Shown: positions 1-11,877, numbered from the stretch's first letter. The stretch: 64,000 bases of DNA from Coccinella septempunctata (GCF_907165205.1 NC_058189.1:17420001-17484000); one strand, 5' to 3'. The notes: generated by a model from the letters alone, not told the origin. Numbers and translations: made by a program.

Positions 1-1124
1 AGAAAATTTACAATATTTACACATTCTTTGACTTCAAAATTGTGAAAACGGTTTGTGCTTAACATATGTATTTAAAATAGAATATCGAACATAATAGTGA
101 ATAAGCATATCTTTCTTTGTCTTTCAGTTTTTTCTTAATATTTTGAAAACCATTCGGACGAATGCAACGATTTGAACAGAAATATATTCAAAATTAAATA
201 CTCTATCATATCAGAAATGAAAAATGGAGGAGAAAATTTTTGAAAAATTTATTTCCATTCCTTGTATAACTGAGAGTCCTTAGGCTTCAAGAATATTTTA
301 GTTCAGTAGATAATGTCGAACAATATCATAATCCAAATTTTCAGATTTCAAATAGGTCCAGTTCTCCAGAAACCTCTAGAAACGCCCTGGAACTTGGTAC
401 ACAATGTATATACCATTTTGGCAGACAGACAGTTCGGGCTTAAAAACATAAGAAAAAACCTCTACCAGGACATCTGCTGATTCTCTGGAACTGTTCACCA
501 GAAGAGTTCCTGACTAGTTCAACACCAACTTTGGTGTTAGAAGTTAGAAGAAGATCGGATATACTAAAAGAATTTCTTCTTGTTCTTGGAAGATGCCAAA
601 CCATTCTCGAGATGAGTTTTTGAATTCAGGAGTGACGTGGAAACGTTATAGTCGTCCGTCGATTTTGACCTCAAGTACCTTTGCCTTAGTGCTTTCTTTC
701 TACTTATAAGACGAAGACCCTTATCATTTATCCAGTGCTTGATGGGGTTATGATTGATGGTTTCCACTCGGGTGGAATGAGTTCCAATCAATCATCTCCA
801 GTCCACTGGAGATACCCTCGTAATCTAGCTTGCGAATAGTTTTGTACTAGTGAATTCCGAGGAGCGAAACTGTATTTCGGTGGATATGGTGACATGAAAA
901 ATGAATTTCCCAAGTGAAACCTGTCGTGTTAACACTGTCCATACGAGAGTCTGACAAGTTTGCGTATTTCACCGGAAACTTCGAGTTTAATTAAAAGAAT
1001 TCTATATCATCAGAAAGCTTAAAGATAGGACGTTCGAGAAATAATTTTTCAAAATCCAATAAGTTCGGGCATTTGCGACTGAACGTGAAGATAACCCACT
1101 ACAATTGAACGCTGTAACAAAAAG
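1..1124. other. AT-rich stretch without a recognised gene
   Basis: I see no gene with confidence here. A 75-codon open frame on the minus strand (564-791) has a basic, retroelement-linker-like composition (WINDKGLRLISRKKAL), reminiscent of the segment between endonuclease and reverse transcriptase in CR1-like elements, but no catalytic motif supports it. The 3' part may include the 5' untranslated part of the CR1-like remnant that follows. Confidence 0.3.
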
Positions 1125-1196
1125 TTGATATCTTATCACCAAGCATACAATAGTCTGGGTCCCATCCTTAAAGTCCGACTATCCGCACACACCGAG

Positions 1197-1842
1197 ATGA
1201 CGAACTCCTGCTCAGTCTGCAAGAACAACTTTATTGTCGACACGAAACTCATCCTGTGCAGTCTCTGTGGTGCAGAACAACATCTTCAATGCGCCAGAAT
1301 AAAAGATAATCTTTTGAAGGCCATAACTGAATCGAAAAATTTGAAATTCTTCTGCGATATCTGCTTAGCTAAAGTAGAGTCGGAACTTCAAGAATCCGAT
1401 CCAAATACGGATATTGAAGCAGAAGACGGCCAAGATCAGGTTAACGACAATAAATCCACAACTGAAGCAATAGAAAAATCTTTTATCCATCTGAAAAATG
1501 AAATCATATCCCTGAAGGAATCTGATATCGAATTGATTCGATTTATGTCATCCGATGAATTTGTTGAAGCCAGAGGAAATAGGACGAAACCAAAGAGCCG
1601 AGGAAGCACCAAAAGGTAGAAACTGGATTTGGTTGGGAGGTCTTCAAGCTGACACAACAGTTGAAAATATCAAAGCCAAAGAAAAATGGCATACTAAAGA
1701 TATGCTATGTTTTGATTTGAAATCGAAGAGCCCAAAGAAGTCATTCAAATTCGGAAGCAGTGATCTCTCTTTAAAGGAACTTTTACATCCCGAGGCATGG
1801 CCCATCGGAATAAGAATTCGGCTTTTTCGAAACGAGTACTGA
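1197..1842 (+). pseudogene. ORF1 (gag-like) with PHD-type zinc finger, frameshifted
   Basis: ORF1 proteins of this kind bind element RNA and act in the ribonucleoprotein particle. From the ATG at 1197 the frame starts with a zinc finger: CSVC, CSLC, HLQC and CDIC supply the cysteine and histidine pairs of a PHD finger (roughly residues 5-55). An acidic linker and a short helical region (SFIHLKNEIISLKESDIEL) follow. Near 1600 the reading frame shifts by one, and the other frame continues with NWIWLGGLQADTTVENI and ends in LLHPEAWPIGIRIRLF, a typical C-terminal pattern of insect CR1-like ORF1 proteins. The frameshift makes it a pseudogene. An in-frame ATG at 1125 lies upstream, but I prefer 1197 because the finger begins directly after it. 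Confidence 0.6.
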
Positions 1843-1920
1843 TTACAAAGATGGATAAGCAGTAAGACGAACACAATTTTCAACTAATGCTTACAATAAC
1901 CCTCAACTTGCTACTAACAA

Positions 1921-2027
1921 AATGTAAGGGAATTGCGTACTAAGTTAAGCGAATTTGCAATGGCAGTTTCTATCACTGATTATGACGTAATTTTGTTGAG
2001 TGAAACGTGGCTATCTTCCGATTTCCA
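1921..2027 (+). pseudogene. N-terminus of an APE-type endonuclease (ORF2 fragment)
   Basis: The translated stretch reads LRTKLSEFAMAVSITDYDV followed by ILLSETWL. That matches the start of APE-like endonucleases of non-LTR elements, where the glutamate of the SETW motif coordinates the catalytic metal. It is cut off after about 35 residues at the hAT-like terminus. It follows ORF1 on the same strand and is most simply the same element's ORF2. Confidence 0.6.
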
Positions 2028-3006
2028 CAGGGCCGTCGCAAGTCAAACTGGCGCCCTAGGCAAGGCTCTAAATTTTGACGTAAACTGCGTAAACTGAGTA
2101 TGAAAAAATTGCATTTTTTCTAGAAAATTCAAAAAAGCAATGGATACATAATCAAAAACAAAAATCAGCATACTTTCGAATTATAGTAGAAAAATCCAAA
2201 ATACTTTTAGTATTGATAAAAGATGAATAATATATACAGGTTGTATATTTGCGAAATATTGTAAGAGGTGATTCCTCTGCGAACATTGAGGGGGGATTTT
2301 CAACTAATAAAGCTCTTTCTTTCAGTTTCAAGCTGTATGAGAAATAAAAAAAATACTTATCATTTTTTTCTCTTAAGTGTTGGAGAGTTGAAGAACTCAC
2401 ATTTTTGTGGGGATCTACCAATAAGAAGGCTACAATAGATATCAGAGCGACTTTACAACTGTATGCTAAATTTTTTAATACCAGCCGTTTATGCTCAAAC
2501 GTCGTATTTTATATTTGTCATGGGAATATTGCTTTTACGGGCATTATACAAAAGTCATAAAACATGAATCTTTTCTTTTTAACACATAATATCAAATTGA
2601 GATATTTCGAAAAGATCTAGATGAAAATGGAATAGTGTTTTCAAGTTTTACCCCTTTGAGAGAACACACAACAAAATTGAAAAAATATTCATAGAGAGCA
2701 TTTTTATCGGTAAAACGTTTCCACAAAATGCCATTCCTTCCAGGTTGTAATTCCTTCCATTTATTTGGATCCTAATTCCTGAACCCATTCACCTATGAGC
2801 AAATGATGGAAGAAAAAACGAGAGCGGAGTTATCTATATTGGATTAGAAACAGTTATGTATTGAAAACATTCATATTAAATTCTGAAAAATCATCGAACT
2901 ATAGGTATTTTTCTTTAAACCATAGGGTCCAAAAGTATTCCCTGAGTTGTGAAGGTATTACGAATAAGAAATATTGAATATATATAAGCATAAAAGCCGC
3001 CCCAAA
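2028..3006. other. Non-coding stretch, possible hAT-like left end at 2028
   Basis: The first 40 bases (CAGGGCCGTCGCAAG, then GGCGCCCTAGGCAAGG) resemble the left terminus of hAT-like elements, and it interrupts the endonuclease fragment exactly there. I could not find the matching right terminus, so the extent is unknown. The rest is AT-rich, with no convincing gene. Confidence 0.3.
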
Positions 3007-3007
3007 T

Positions 3008-3041
3008 AGTTCGAGTCATTCGCTTGACAAAAGAAGACGTG
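3008..3041 (+). promoter_or_regulatory. Internal promoter: initiator plus DPE-like motif
   Basis: The first base of the element (A of TAGTTC) is followed at exactly +28 by AGACGTG, the consensus of the downstream promoter element used by TATA-less insect promoters and known from Jockey-type elements. Six other copies in the window show the same spacing. Confidence 0.65.
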
Positions 3042-3413
3042 CTACAGTGCTCCTAGTGCTATAAAAGAGAAAGCGGAAGAGAAAGTCGAAGTGAAAGTGC
3101 CCACTAACAAAGCTACGGAATATTTGATTCCGACTGTGAAGTTTGTGTAGGTTCTATATTTGTTATCGGAATTTTAATTCGTTAAAATTTTCAAAGTTGG
3201 TGTTCATCCACAGTGTCCAGAGGTGTTTCTCGTTGGTACTGCAGAAAACATCAGCTGAGCTTATTTTTCGTATCTCTTTTCTGATTTTTCTCATAGCGTA
3301 TAAAACATTCGGCTTTATACCATAGTTTTATATTAGACTATTTCAGTGAAGATTCCTAAATATTTTATTATTTTCAAATTGTTTGATATTTTGAGATTTT
3401 TGAGTATAAAACC

Positions 3414-4811
3414 ATGTCGGAAACCTCAGATAATGAGGGTTCCTACATGGAAGCGACCGATGCTGAAGAATTCAGCGAAGGTGAACACGAAGAGCTTGTA
3501 AAGCTCAGAGAAGAAAATGGGCAGTTGAAAGCTCAAATAGTCAAACTGACTGAAACTGTGTCACAGTTAGTCGGTGAGATGCGCCTCTTGAGGGAGGAAA
3601 TGTCCCGCAATAATATGCCGAAATCTCCCACTTACGCCGCAATCACAAAACCGGTAGCGGGTTCCAAGAATAATTCCCTTATAGGAATTGTTTCACAAAC
3701 CGAAACAAGGAAAAATGATTCAACGCAGGTCGCGAAGGCCCCAAACGCGCCCCCAACTAAACGCGCGCGAAAAGAAAGCTCCTCTTCTGATAAGGAGACT
3801 GTCAAGAAGGCAACGGAAGTGCCTAAAAGAGATAAAATTCCACCCATCACGATGATGGGCACCTCAGATTGGGTAGAGATATCTAAAGCTCTCTACACAA
3901 AAAGGATAAACTACAACCGTGCAACTGCAGTTAAAGACGGTATAAAAATCATCGCGTCAACCGTAGATGATTTTAAAAAAATAATAACATTCTTCGAGCA
4001 GCATGGTAAAGAATTTTTTACTCACCAAATGGAGGAGGAGAAGAAGATATATGCCGTTATTAGGCATTTACCAATCGACGCTGATCTTGCGTTGATTAAG
4101 GACGACCTGATATTCCAGGGAATATCAGACGATGAGGTGTCCAGAATGACATCGAACAAGACAAAGAAGCCAATACCTCTCTACCTGGTTAAAACCCAGA
4201 AAAAGGAAATCTTCGAAGTGAAGCGACTCTACAACCTCTGTATTGTGGTTGAACATAAAAAGAGGCCTGAAAGTCCAAGCCAGTGCTTTAGGTGCCAAAG
4301 GTACGGACATGCACAAAACAAATGCTCCTTCCCGTGGAGATGCGTGAAGTGCTCAGGAAGTCATAGCAGCAATGACTGCACACTCACCAGAAAAGGTGAA
4401 GAGAGAAATGCCACATGCGTCTTATGTGGAGAAGAGGGCCATCCAGCTAGCTACAAAGGATGTAGCGAGTTCAAGTTGGTGACAAGAAAGAAGAATTCCC
4501 GAAAATCAGCTGAACAGAAAAAGAAGGTAACAAAAACAACAACTTCTGAACAAAAAAATCAGGAAGTAGCGAAGACCCAACCTACAGAGCAGGAAAAGAA
4601 GAGGGAGACTCCAAAACCCGTTCAGAAAAAAGAAGGACAGAAGAAGCTTACAATGAAACAGGCTGTGAACAGTCAACAGGAAAAGAAGAAGATAACTGAA
4701 TCAGCCGATGATTTAGATATCTTCACGGAAAAAATTTTCAACAAAATAATGCTGAAAATTGAGAGGGAAATGGGGAAAAAACTCCAAGCATTATTAAGTA
4801 AACTGAATTAA
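3414..4811 (+). CDS. ORF1 gag-like nucleic-acid-binding protein, family A
   Basis: This is the RNA-binding ORF1 protein of a Jockey-clade element, expected to coat element RNA in the cytoplasm and nucleus. The 465-residue frame is open. An acidic N-terminus is followed by a leucine-rich coiled coil (about residues 28-65), a basic and serine-rich stretch with a RARK motif, a PRE_C2HC-like domain before the knuckles (about residues 165-285), three zinc knuckles (CFRCQRYGHAQNKC, CVKCSGSHSSNDC, CVLCGEEGHPASYKGC, about residues 286-350) and a lysine-rich tail. The start ATG has a favourable context (AAACCATGTC). Its stop codon overlaps the ORF2 start as TAATG, which in some non-LTR elements supports termination-reinitiation. 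Confidence 0.85.
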   Translation: MSETSDNEGSYMEATDAEEFSEGEHEELVKLREENGQLKAQIVKLTETVSQLVGEMRLLREEMSRNNMPKSPTYAAITKPVAGSKNNSLIGIVSQTETRKNDSTQVAKAPNAPPTKRARKESSSSDKETVKKATEVPKRDKIPPITMMGTSDWVEISKALYTKRINYNRATAVKDGIKIIASTVDDFKKIITFFEQHGKEFFTHQMEEEKKIYAVIRHLPIDADLALIKDDLIFQGISDDEVSRMTSNKTKKPIPLYLVKTQKKEIFEVKRLYNLCIVVEHKKRPESPSQCFRCQRYGHAQNKCSFPWRCVKCSGSHSSNDCTLTRKGEERNATCVLCGEEGHPASYKGCSEFKLVTRKKNSRKSAEQKKKVTKTTTSEQKNQEVAKTQPTEQEKKRETPKPVQKKEGQKKLTMKQAVNSQQEKKKITESADDLDIFTEKIFNKIMLKIEREMGKKLQALLSKLN

Positions 4812-7548
4812 TGGACCTCACGAATATTAGGAAGAAATCCCTCAAGATAATCTCGTGGAACATAAACGGAATCAACACCCGGAAAGCCGAGATAGAAGAA
4901 ATAATATCAGAGAGACAACCTGATATTATAGCCCTACAGGAAACAAGAATAAACCGGAACAGACGACTGAATTTCATGAATTATGAAACGTATAGATGGG
5001 ACAGAATTACAAACACCGGAGGAGGAGTAGCAATATTGGTGAGAACAGATCTGAAACACTACTTCAAAAGCAGATCCGACGAAACACAAGGAGAAAGAGA
5101 AACAGTTACGATTGTTGCCGAATTGAATCGTCAAAGAGTCGAAATTACCTCGGCGTATAAGCGACCACCAAACAATTTATTGGAAGAAGAGATAAACAAC
5201 ATGTTGGAAGGGACAAACCCGAAAATCTGCATCGGAGATTTCAACTGTAAATCCCCATTATGGAACAGCAGAGCAGAGAATAGAAATGGCAAAAAACTCA
5301 AGGATTTCGCCGAAAAACAAAATGCCATAGTGATTGGACCAGAGTTGCCGACATCTTGCTTTTGGTATAGGAATACCAGATGTAATAGATATCGCGATAT
5401 TGACAAATATAACTCAAGAATTCTCTATTGAAACTTTGGAAGATGGAACCTCAAACCACAATCCCGTCGAATTGACAATTGGAGAAGAGCAAAGAGAAAA
5501 ACTGATGGAAATAAGAGAATATACCAATTGGGCTAAATACAGCCATTTAATACAATCGGAAATAACAGAAATTCCAACAATAAGCACACTAGAGGATCTG
5601 GAATGTGCGGTTGATAAACTGGAAGAGATTATATTGAAAGCTTACGAAAAAAGTACGAGAAGAGTGAAGAGACCAGAACCAAGTCATCCGAATGGCGATA
5701 CGCCTAAAGAAGTAAAAGATCTTATACGAGAAAATCGAAGACTAAGAAGAATATATCGGATGAATAAAAATGATCTGAATAGAAGGAACCTCAACCGACA
5801 TAGCGAAGTTTTGAAAAATGCCCTGAAAGATCTAAGAACAAGCAGATGGAACAAAAGGGTTCAAGAACTGAATACAATCGATCATTCTGCATGGAGAATG
5901 CAAAAAAGCCTACGAGGAGAAAAGACTAAAATTCCACCCCTACACGGAGAAAAGGGGAATGGCGTATACTAATACTGATAAGGCAGATGCATTGGTAGAC
6001 TCGATCGAAAGAGAATCGAGAATAAATTATAGGATAGACGACGATAATGAAGATTTGGAAGAACTGGTTGAAGAAAATGATGAAGAAATGGATGAATTAC
6101 CAGCGGCTGCTGAAATAGACAAGCCAACATCGCCAAATGAAGTCAGAAATGGAAATGGAAATGGAAATAATTAGAAGTTTGAAGAAGAGGAAAGCTCCCG
6201 GAAGCGATAAAATAACGAATGTTATGTTAAAGAAATTACCTAGAAAAGGTATAGCCGCTCTAACAAATATCGCGAATGGAATCATGAGGACAGAACACTA
6301 CCCAGAAAAATGGAAAACAGCGGAAGTCATAGTATTCAATAAACCATTTAAAGAGAAGAAGTTCCCACAAAACTACAGACCGATAAGTCTACTGTCGGCG
6401 TTAGGAAAAGTAGTAGAAAGGATTATCGCCACGAGGCTAAATGAGGAATCCGAAAATCTGAAACTGATACCGCCAGAACAGTTCGGATTCAGAAGAGAGC
6501 ATTCAACAGAGCAACAATTATTAAGGCTCACAGAGTACATTACAGAGGGATTCCAAAATAAACAAAAGCTACAGGTCTTGTTTTACTAGACGTCGCCAGA
6601 GCTTTCGACAGAGTATGGCATGAAGGATTAATATATAAGATGAGAAGTGCTGGATATTCGATCAAAATATGCAAGTTGATCCGGAATTATCTCAAAAATA
6701 GAAGATTTTACGTGAAAGTGGAAGGAGAATGCTCCACAACAAGAGATTTAGAGGCTGGAGTACCCCAAGGGTCATTGCTTGGGCCACTTCTGTACAACAT
6801 ATACATTCACGATATTCCGAAGAATCCAAGAACCATGCTAACGTTATATGCTGACGACACAGGCATAGCAACTCGACACCGAAACCCAGAAGTAATAGAA
6901 CGAGTTCTACAAGAAACGATTGACGAAACAAATGACTGGTGCATAAAGTGGAAAATCAAGATCAATGGACAAAAGAGCCAAGCAATATTACTACAGAAGA
7001 GAAGACTGCGACCCACAATGAAACTGGAAGTTGACGGCGAAGAAATCGACTGGAAAAATGAAGCCAAATATTTAGGAATAACGCTTGACAAAGGATTTAC
7101 TTGGAAAAGTCATATCAAACAAGCAATCGACAAAACGAAAGCAGCGATGAATAGACTCTACCCTTTAATAGGAAGAAGAAGCCACATGTCGAAGGAGACA
7201 AAATTGAAGATAATCAAAGCCGTTGCTAGGCCTCAACTGACTTATGGATCAGTTTCCTGGGGCTTCGCGGCAAAGAGCCACATCAAAAGAATTCAGGCCA
7301 CTGAAAACAAGCTGCTACGATGTGCAATAGATGCACCTTGGTTTGTCAGGAATAGACAGATTTATAGGGACCTAAAATGGGAAACCATAACGGAATTCCT
7401 GAACAGAAAAGCAGAGAAATTATTCGAAACAGCGAAAAACCATCCGAATCAAGAACTCAGGAGACTAGTGGACTACGACCCAGAGGAAGACAAGAGGAGA
7501 ATGCGAATTCATAGAAGGAGACCAAGAGATCAATTAAAAAGAGATTAA
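4811..7548 (+). pseudogene. ORF2 endonuclease/reverse transcriptase, family A, four frame changes
   Basis: The coding path holds an N-terminal APE-type endonuclease (ISWNINGINTRKAE, IALQETRI, IGDFNCKS, then SNHNPVEL) and a C-terminal reverse transcriptase (NYRPISLLSALGKVVE, EQFGFRREHSTEQ, AGVPQGSLLGPLLYN, LYADDTGI). Compared with the other family A copies, a 2-nt loss near 5350 breaks the endonuclease, an extra A near 5950 shifts the frame again, an AAATGG-type repeat expansion at 6147-6172 adds a further shift, and two extra bases near 6565 shift the palm region. The coding frame therefore runs through five segments. Function would be target nicking and target-primed reverse transcription, but this copy is dead. 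Confidence 0.85.
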
Positions 7549-7699
7549 AATAACAACAGAAACTTATTGAAAAATTCAATAAGTGATAATCCAATAAAGG
7601 ATAAACACATAAATCCCAGCACGATAATGTGCGAGAAGAAAACCGACTAAGAGACGAACGGTTTATAGGCAAATGCCCGGAACCAAAATTCAAGAAGCA

Positions 7700-7823
7700 G
7701 TTAAGGGTTTTTAGTGGGTCTCGAGCTCAGAAGAGTGAGAAACCCCACACTTGTTCCCCCTCAGGAGAGGGTGGTTCGTCTGATTTGCAGATTTTCCCCC
7801 TGCTACACCAAAAAAAAAAAAAA
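7700..7823 (+). promoter_or_regulatory. Family A 3' tail with conserved hairpin and poly-A
   Basis: The tail starts with GGGTTTTTAGTGGGTCTCGA and ends with CCCCCTGCTACACC plus 14 A. It contains the perfect hairpin CCCTC-AGGA-GAGGG at 7758-7771, and GTGGGT can pair with ACCCCAC around it. The same tail ends family B elements, suggesting it is the site recognised by the reverse transcriptase at the start of target-primed synthesis (inference). Confidence 0.6.
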
Positions 7824-7859
7824 GGCTTCACACAAACGAGATCAGTAACGATGAACTTA

Positions 7860-9065
7860 TTAACGTATACGGATATAGGTCTATTTCTCCAGCCCCCCCC
7901 AAATTTGAATTTTAAAATTTTTTTGACACTGAAGTTTTGTACCGAAATGTACCGTTGAAAAAAGTTTTGTACCCCTAATTCAAATTATGAAAACACGGTT
8001 TTTGATTTGGGGGGGTAGTAGACATGCTCACCCTTCACTTCGGAAATTGCAAATTTTTTTTATCTCAAAGTTTTGTACTAGTTTTGTACCGAAATGTACC
8101 GTCAAGAAAAAGTTTTGTACCCTAAGTTTAAGGGGTTCAAATTGGGGGGGCTGGAGACATGTTTTCGAATTAATGAGATATCGGTTTCCGAAACAAGCTA
8201 CAACGTGTGTACTAATTTTGTACCGAAATGTACCGCCACAAAAATGGCACACTTCTCTACACCGGGGGTGTACCTGTGCTCCATATAAAGTACTGAGGCT
8301 TCAAGGGTGTTTTTTTTACACCAAGGAATATGGGATATTGGTTTTGTACTTTTTCGATACTGAAATGTACCTTCGATAAAAAAATTTGTAGCCCCAAATA
8401 GAATGAGTGAATTATCATTTTTAATAAGGGGCTATAGGCAAGTACACCCCTTTTTTGAAAATGCAAATACACTCAGGGGCAAAATTAATGGGCCACCTAC
8501 ATTTTACGAATTCATTCAAAATTCTATAGTAATTCAATTAATTATGTGATGTTTTTACATCGGGCAAGATGGGTGGCCGGTTAATTTTGCCTCTGAGTGT
8601 ATTATCTATGGAAAAATTTTGTACTGGTTTTGTATCATGAAGAAAAGTTTTGTACCCTGGGATTTGGGGGTCTTAGGAGCATTCCAGGGATGGAGACATT
8701 ACGAAGTAATAAGATTTTGGTTTTCGAAACAAACTGAAACATGTGTACTAGTTTGGTACCGATATGTACCGTTGTAAAAACGAAATTAATCGTTGATCCA
8801 ATTTGATTAACCTAAGATCAGAAAGAAATACATGGCGACGCGACGTTGAAAAAGGTCATCAATTTTGCACTTGTTTAACGCTAAAGTTCTGTACCGAAAT
8901 GTACCTATCGTTGAAAAAAGTTCTGTACCCCTAATTGAAATGACGAAAATACGTATTTCAGTTCGGAGGGGATGTTCACATACTCACCCCCCACTACTGA
9001 AAATTAAAATTTTTTCTCTTTCGAAGTTTTGTACCGAAATGTACAAAAGCAAAAAGCTTTTATAA
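7860..9065. repeat. Degenerate tandem repeat, about 125-150 bp unit
   Basis: A core close to TTTTGTACCGAAATGTACC, usually followed by a short A-run and then GTTTTGTACCC, recurs around 7934, 8083, 8215, 8342, 8640, 8755, 8888 and 9027. Spacing is about 120-150 bases once the small MITE at 8470-8599 is removed. Unit sequences between the cores differ strongly, and G-runs (GGGGGG) recur. No reading frame is conserved. This is a decayed minisatellite or satellite-like array; the open frames across it are chance. Confidence 0.65.
8470..8599. mobile_element. 130-bp MITE, Tc1/mariner-like (TA target duplication)
   Basis: Terminal inverted repeats begin CACTCAGGGGCAAAATTAA on the left and read CACTCAGAGGCAAAATTAA inward from the right, with further pairing (GGCCACC). 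The element is flanked by TA on both sides (8468-8469 and 8600-8601). It has no coding capacity and interrupts the tandem array. Confidence 0.75.
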
Positions 9066-9508
9066 TTGAATCCTACTCCAGAAATGGTCAAATGACAGAA
9101 GGGAAATCTGAAACATTCTGTTGATAAATTGAGTACCCCACCCAGCGAGCACAAACATCCCAGGGATGTTTTGGGATGTTTCGAAAATGTTGGCATGAGG
9201 ATGTTTCTTTGAAACGTAATATGCACTTCCCAAAGAGGTTTTCAAAGGCCATTGGAAATCTTTATTTGTTCTGATCTGTGCCATCTGTGGCATTTCTTCG
9301 TCTACCTACTGAGAGGTACTGTCGAGTTGAAAATAATGTAAACGTGTGGATATCTTCTCTTGCCGTCGCATAGTTTGCCTTGGGAGGTTTATTCCAAATA
9401 AACAATATACAATTGACCTATTTCATTTTGCCGCCATTTCCACTTTCTTCGTAGTTTGGACTGTGGACTGTTTGGAGTTGAAAGTTGATTGGTGATTTGT
9501 ATAATATT
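9066..9508. other. Non-coding stretch
   Basis: No gene is recognised. A short self-similar motif (AGGGATGTT, GGGATGTTTC, GAGGATGTTTC) lies around 9160-9210. The 8 bases ATAATATT at the end are the left target duplication of the following hAT-like element. Confidence 0.3.
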
Positions 9509-10582
9509 CAGTGGCGGCTCGTGGTCATGAGAGCTTAGGAGGCTAAATAGTTTTCGAGGAGTGCTGGAACAAACTCTTATCAGTCAATAAAGTATACTTC
9601 TTCAACATAATGAAAACTTGTCAGTTCTAAGATTAATTTTGAATGCAAGAGGATGCTATATGCTCCTTTGACTTGTTATGCCTTTCGATAGATCGCGGTA
9701 AATTTTTCAAATCTGAAAACCCCGTTTTGAAGCATGAAGTATATTCTGTTTGATGATAAAATAGTAAATATGGTCAGCAAAATAATTTTTCCCGTTTGAT
9801 CGATCCAGTTAACCAATCACATTTATCGTACCAAACAACACTGAAACTTCTATTCTGACGATTTTCGGTAGATTTTAGTGTAATTAAATTTGGTGGAGGT
9901 CTTGTAAAGGTTTTAACAACGTGTACAGTTAATTCTCAATATTCAATTCCATTTTATTTTTTGATCCGTATCAGTACTTACCCCTAACGCCCTAACAAAA
10001 CAACCTATCTTAACAACAATATATCACAAATTTCCCGAAGTTCCAGTTCTCCACGAAGTCGTTACATTCAAATTGAAATTTGAAATCATAACAACTACCG
10101 CCGGACAACGCCCCTACCGTCGGAGATCAAGCGAATATAGTCGAAGACGGCACGAAAGAATCAATGGAGAACAGGGGAGCTGTGCCTCCTCTGGTACATT
10201 TTACGGGCGAATATGGTACAGTAAGTCAGCTGAATTCTTGTTCGGCTAGTATGTGAGTCCAGAGAACGTATGCGTGAGTTACACTATCAACGGAGGCAGC
10301 AGGCCCAACAGCCGTCCGAATAGGCAGTACTAGGAAATATTCACATTCGACGCTGCGGACGCGTACGCAGCCGGTGGATTGTATGATTGTTATGCTGGAT
10401 TTTTATGAGCGGAGGACCGGAAAATGAACTAATTTTTATCTGAATATCTAGTTCAGGTGTTCGGAAAATTTATATAGAAATTACTTTCTGAAAATGAGGA
10501 CATGCGCGAAGTGAATGTATTTTAGCTCTAAGCTTTATGAGGAGGCTTAGCCTCCCTTGCCTCCTCTGACGAGCCGCCCTTG
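9509..10582. mobile_element. Non-autonomous hAT-like element, 8-bp target duplication ATAATATT
   Basis: The left end CAGTGGCGGCTCGTGG and the right end (inward CAAGGGCGGCTCGTCAG) form imperfect terminal inverted repeats, and perfect ATAATATT copies flank them (9501-9508 and 10583-10590). The inner terminal regions also mirror each other around AGGAGGCTAA / TTAGCCTCC. No transposase frame is present in its 1,074 bases, so it depends on a transposase elsewhere. Confidence 0.75.
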
Positions 10583-10590
10583 ATAATATT

Positions 10591-11877
10591 AACTACTTCT
10601 GTGTTGGTTTTGATTGTGAATTTAGGATCGATCTCTTCATAGTAACCAAATACAATTGATAAGTAAGTATTAGGTACATGAATTAAATGTATAGTATAAT
10701 GTCCAGAAACATACATATAACCTCAAAAGAATCCACGCTGCGTGGTTAATATTATTAGTGTATTTGGGACTAGGTATAAGAGATCATTGTATTTTGGTTG
10801 GAATAATCGAATGGTATATGGAAGGTTATTATAATTATTCAAGAAATAACTTTATAAAGTTTAAAGTCATATCATCGAGGATTTCAACATATTTCGATAA
10901 TCTATCTCTGCCGTTGATATATTTTGCAAGATTGTAAGATTACTCTTCCGACGATGATAATAATCTCGATAATAATCATTCATCACTTGTGAATCACAAA
11001 ATAATTCAAATTGTCCCAGAAAAGTTCTTGTTTTTGAAAACTCCTTTAAATTGTTCCATCTTTAAATACCAGTACAAATAATTAAATAAATAAAATCGTT
11101 TCGCAAATCAACCTGTTCAGGAGCTATATACAACTCAAATCTTCCAGATCCTTTCATGCAGCTATTTTCTCTGTTATTTTAATTGGAAAAAATCATCTTA
11201 ACCATACGTATTTTATCACAATGTCGAATCTCTTCGGAAAATTTGTGACGAACATAATTGAAGTTCTTACAAACTGATTGAAGTCATACCGAATCCAGTC
11301 ATTTGCATCGAAAATACAAGAGATCAGTATAATATCATAATATGCCCTAGCTTGAGGAGAGTTAATGTTCGTTATCTTCTTTGGCTTACATCATTTGTAG
11401 ATTTCAAAAATATTAACCCGAAGATAAAATGCATATGATGCATATGAAGAATGTTAAATTCTTCAACAAAAATCATCTTGCATCAATATAAGTAAAAGGA
11501 ATTGAAGGAAGTTTCAAGTTAAGATGAACTTCACCTTTGAACAAAAATTTCACATGAATAAACAAGTAACAGGGCAACTTGCGCGTATTTGTGGCTATTC
11601 ATCTTAATACGTTGATGTAATAATAATAATAATTAGGTATTTATTAGTACCTCAAAACATTTACATTATATAGGACAAGTCAAATGAAAAATAGAAAAAT
11701 CCATTTTAGGGAACTTATTCTCCGATGACATTTATCGAAAATCCTGTAGTAAACTTTTCGCATTAATTCACTCAAACATAATTCTCAAATGCCACCATTT
11801 TTTTAGGTCTCCCAATAGAAGGAAATTCTTTGTCATCCTCTTATCCGCAATCTTTCTGATTGTGGAAATATCCAGCT
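10591..11877. other. Non-coding AT-rich stretch
   Basis: I see no gene. An (AAT)n microsatellite lies around 11618-11636. No ORF shows recognisable domains. Confidence 0.35.

Larger units (their letters stand above)
1125..2027 (+). mobile_element. 5' remnant of a CR1-like non-LTR retrotransposon (PHD-type ORF1)
   Basis: The stretch codes for an ORF1-like protein with a PHD-type zinc finger followed by the first part of an APE-type endonuclease, in the order expected for CR1/Daphne-like non-LTR elements of arthropods. The endonuclease stops abruptly where a hAT-like terminus (CAGGGCCGTCGC) begins at 2028. No reverse transcriptase of this element follows, so it is truncated. Clade assignment rests on ORF1 type and is inference. 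Confidence 0.6.
3007..7823 (+). mobile_element. Full-length Jockey-clade non-LTR retrotransposon, family A (copy A1)
   Basis: All parts of a Jockey-type element are present in order: 5' UTR with internal promoter, ORF1 with coiled coil and three zinc knuckles, ORF2 with endonuclease and reverse transcriptase, a 3' UTR with the family tail, and a poly-A run. The 5' end is placed at the initiator-like TAGTTC by the distance to AGACGTG at +28. ORF2 carries four frame changes, so the copy cannot move by itself, though its ORF1 is open. I see no convincing target-site duplication. Confidence 0.9.

Noticed and set aside
564..791. Minus-strand open frame as a host gene
   Set aside because: It has no domain and its composition recalls a retroelement linker; not enough evidence for either.
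7860..9065. CRISPR-like repeat array
   Set aside because: Units are long, degenerate and irregular, the context is eukaryotic and no cas genes exist.
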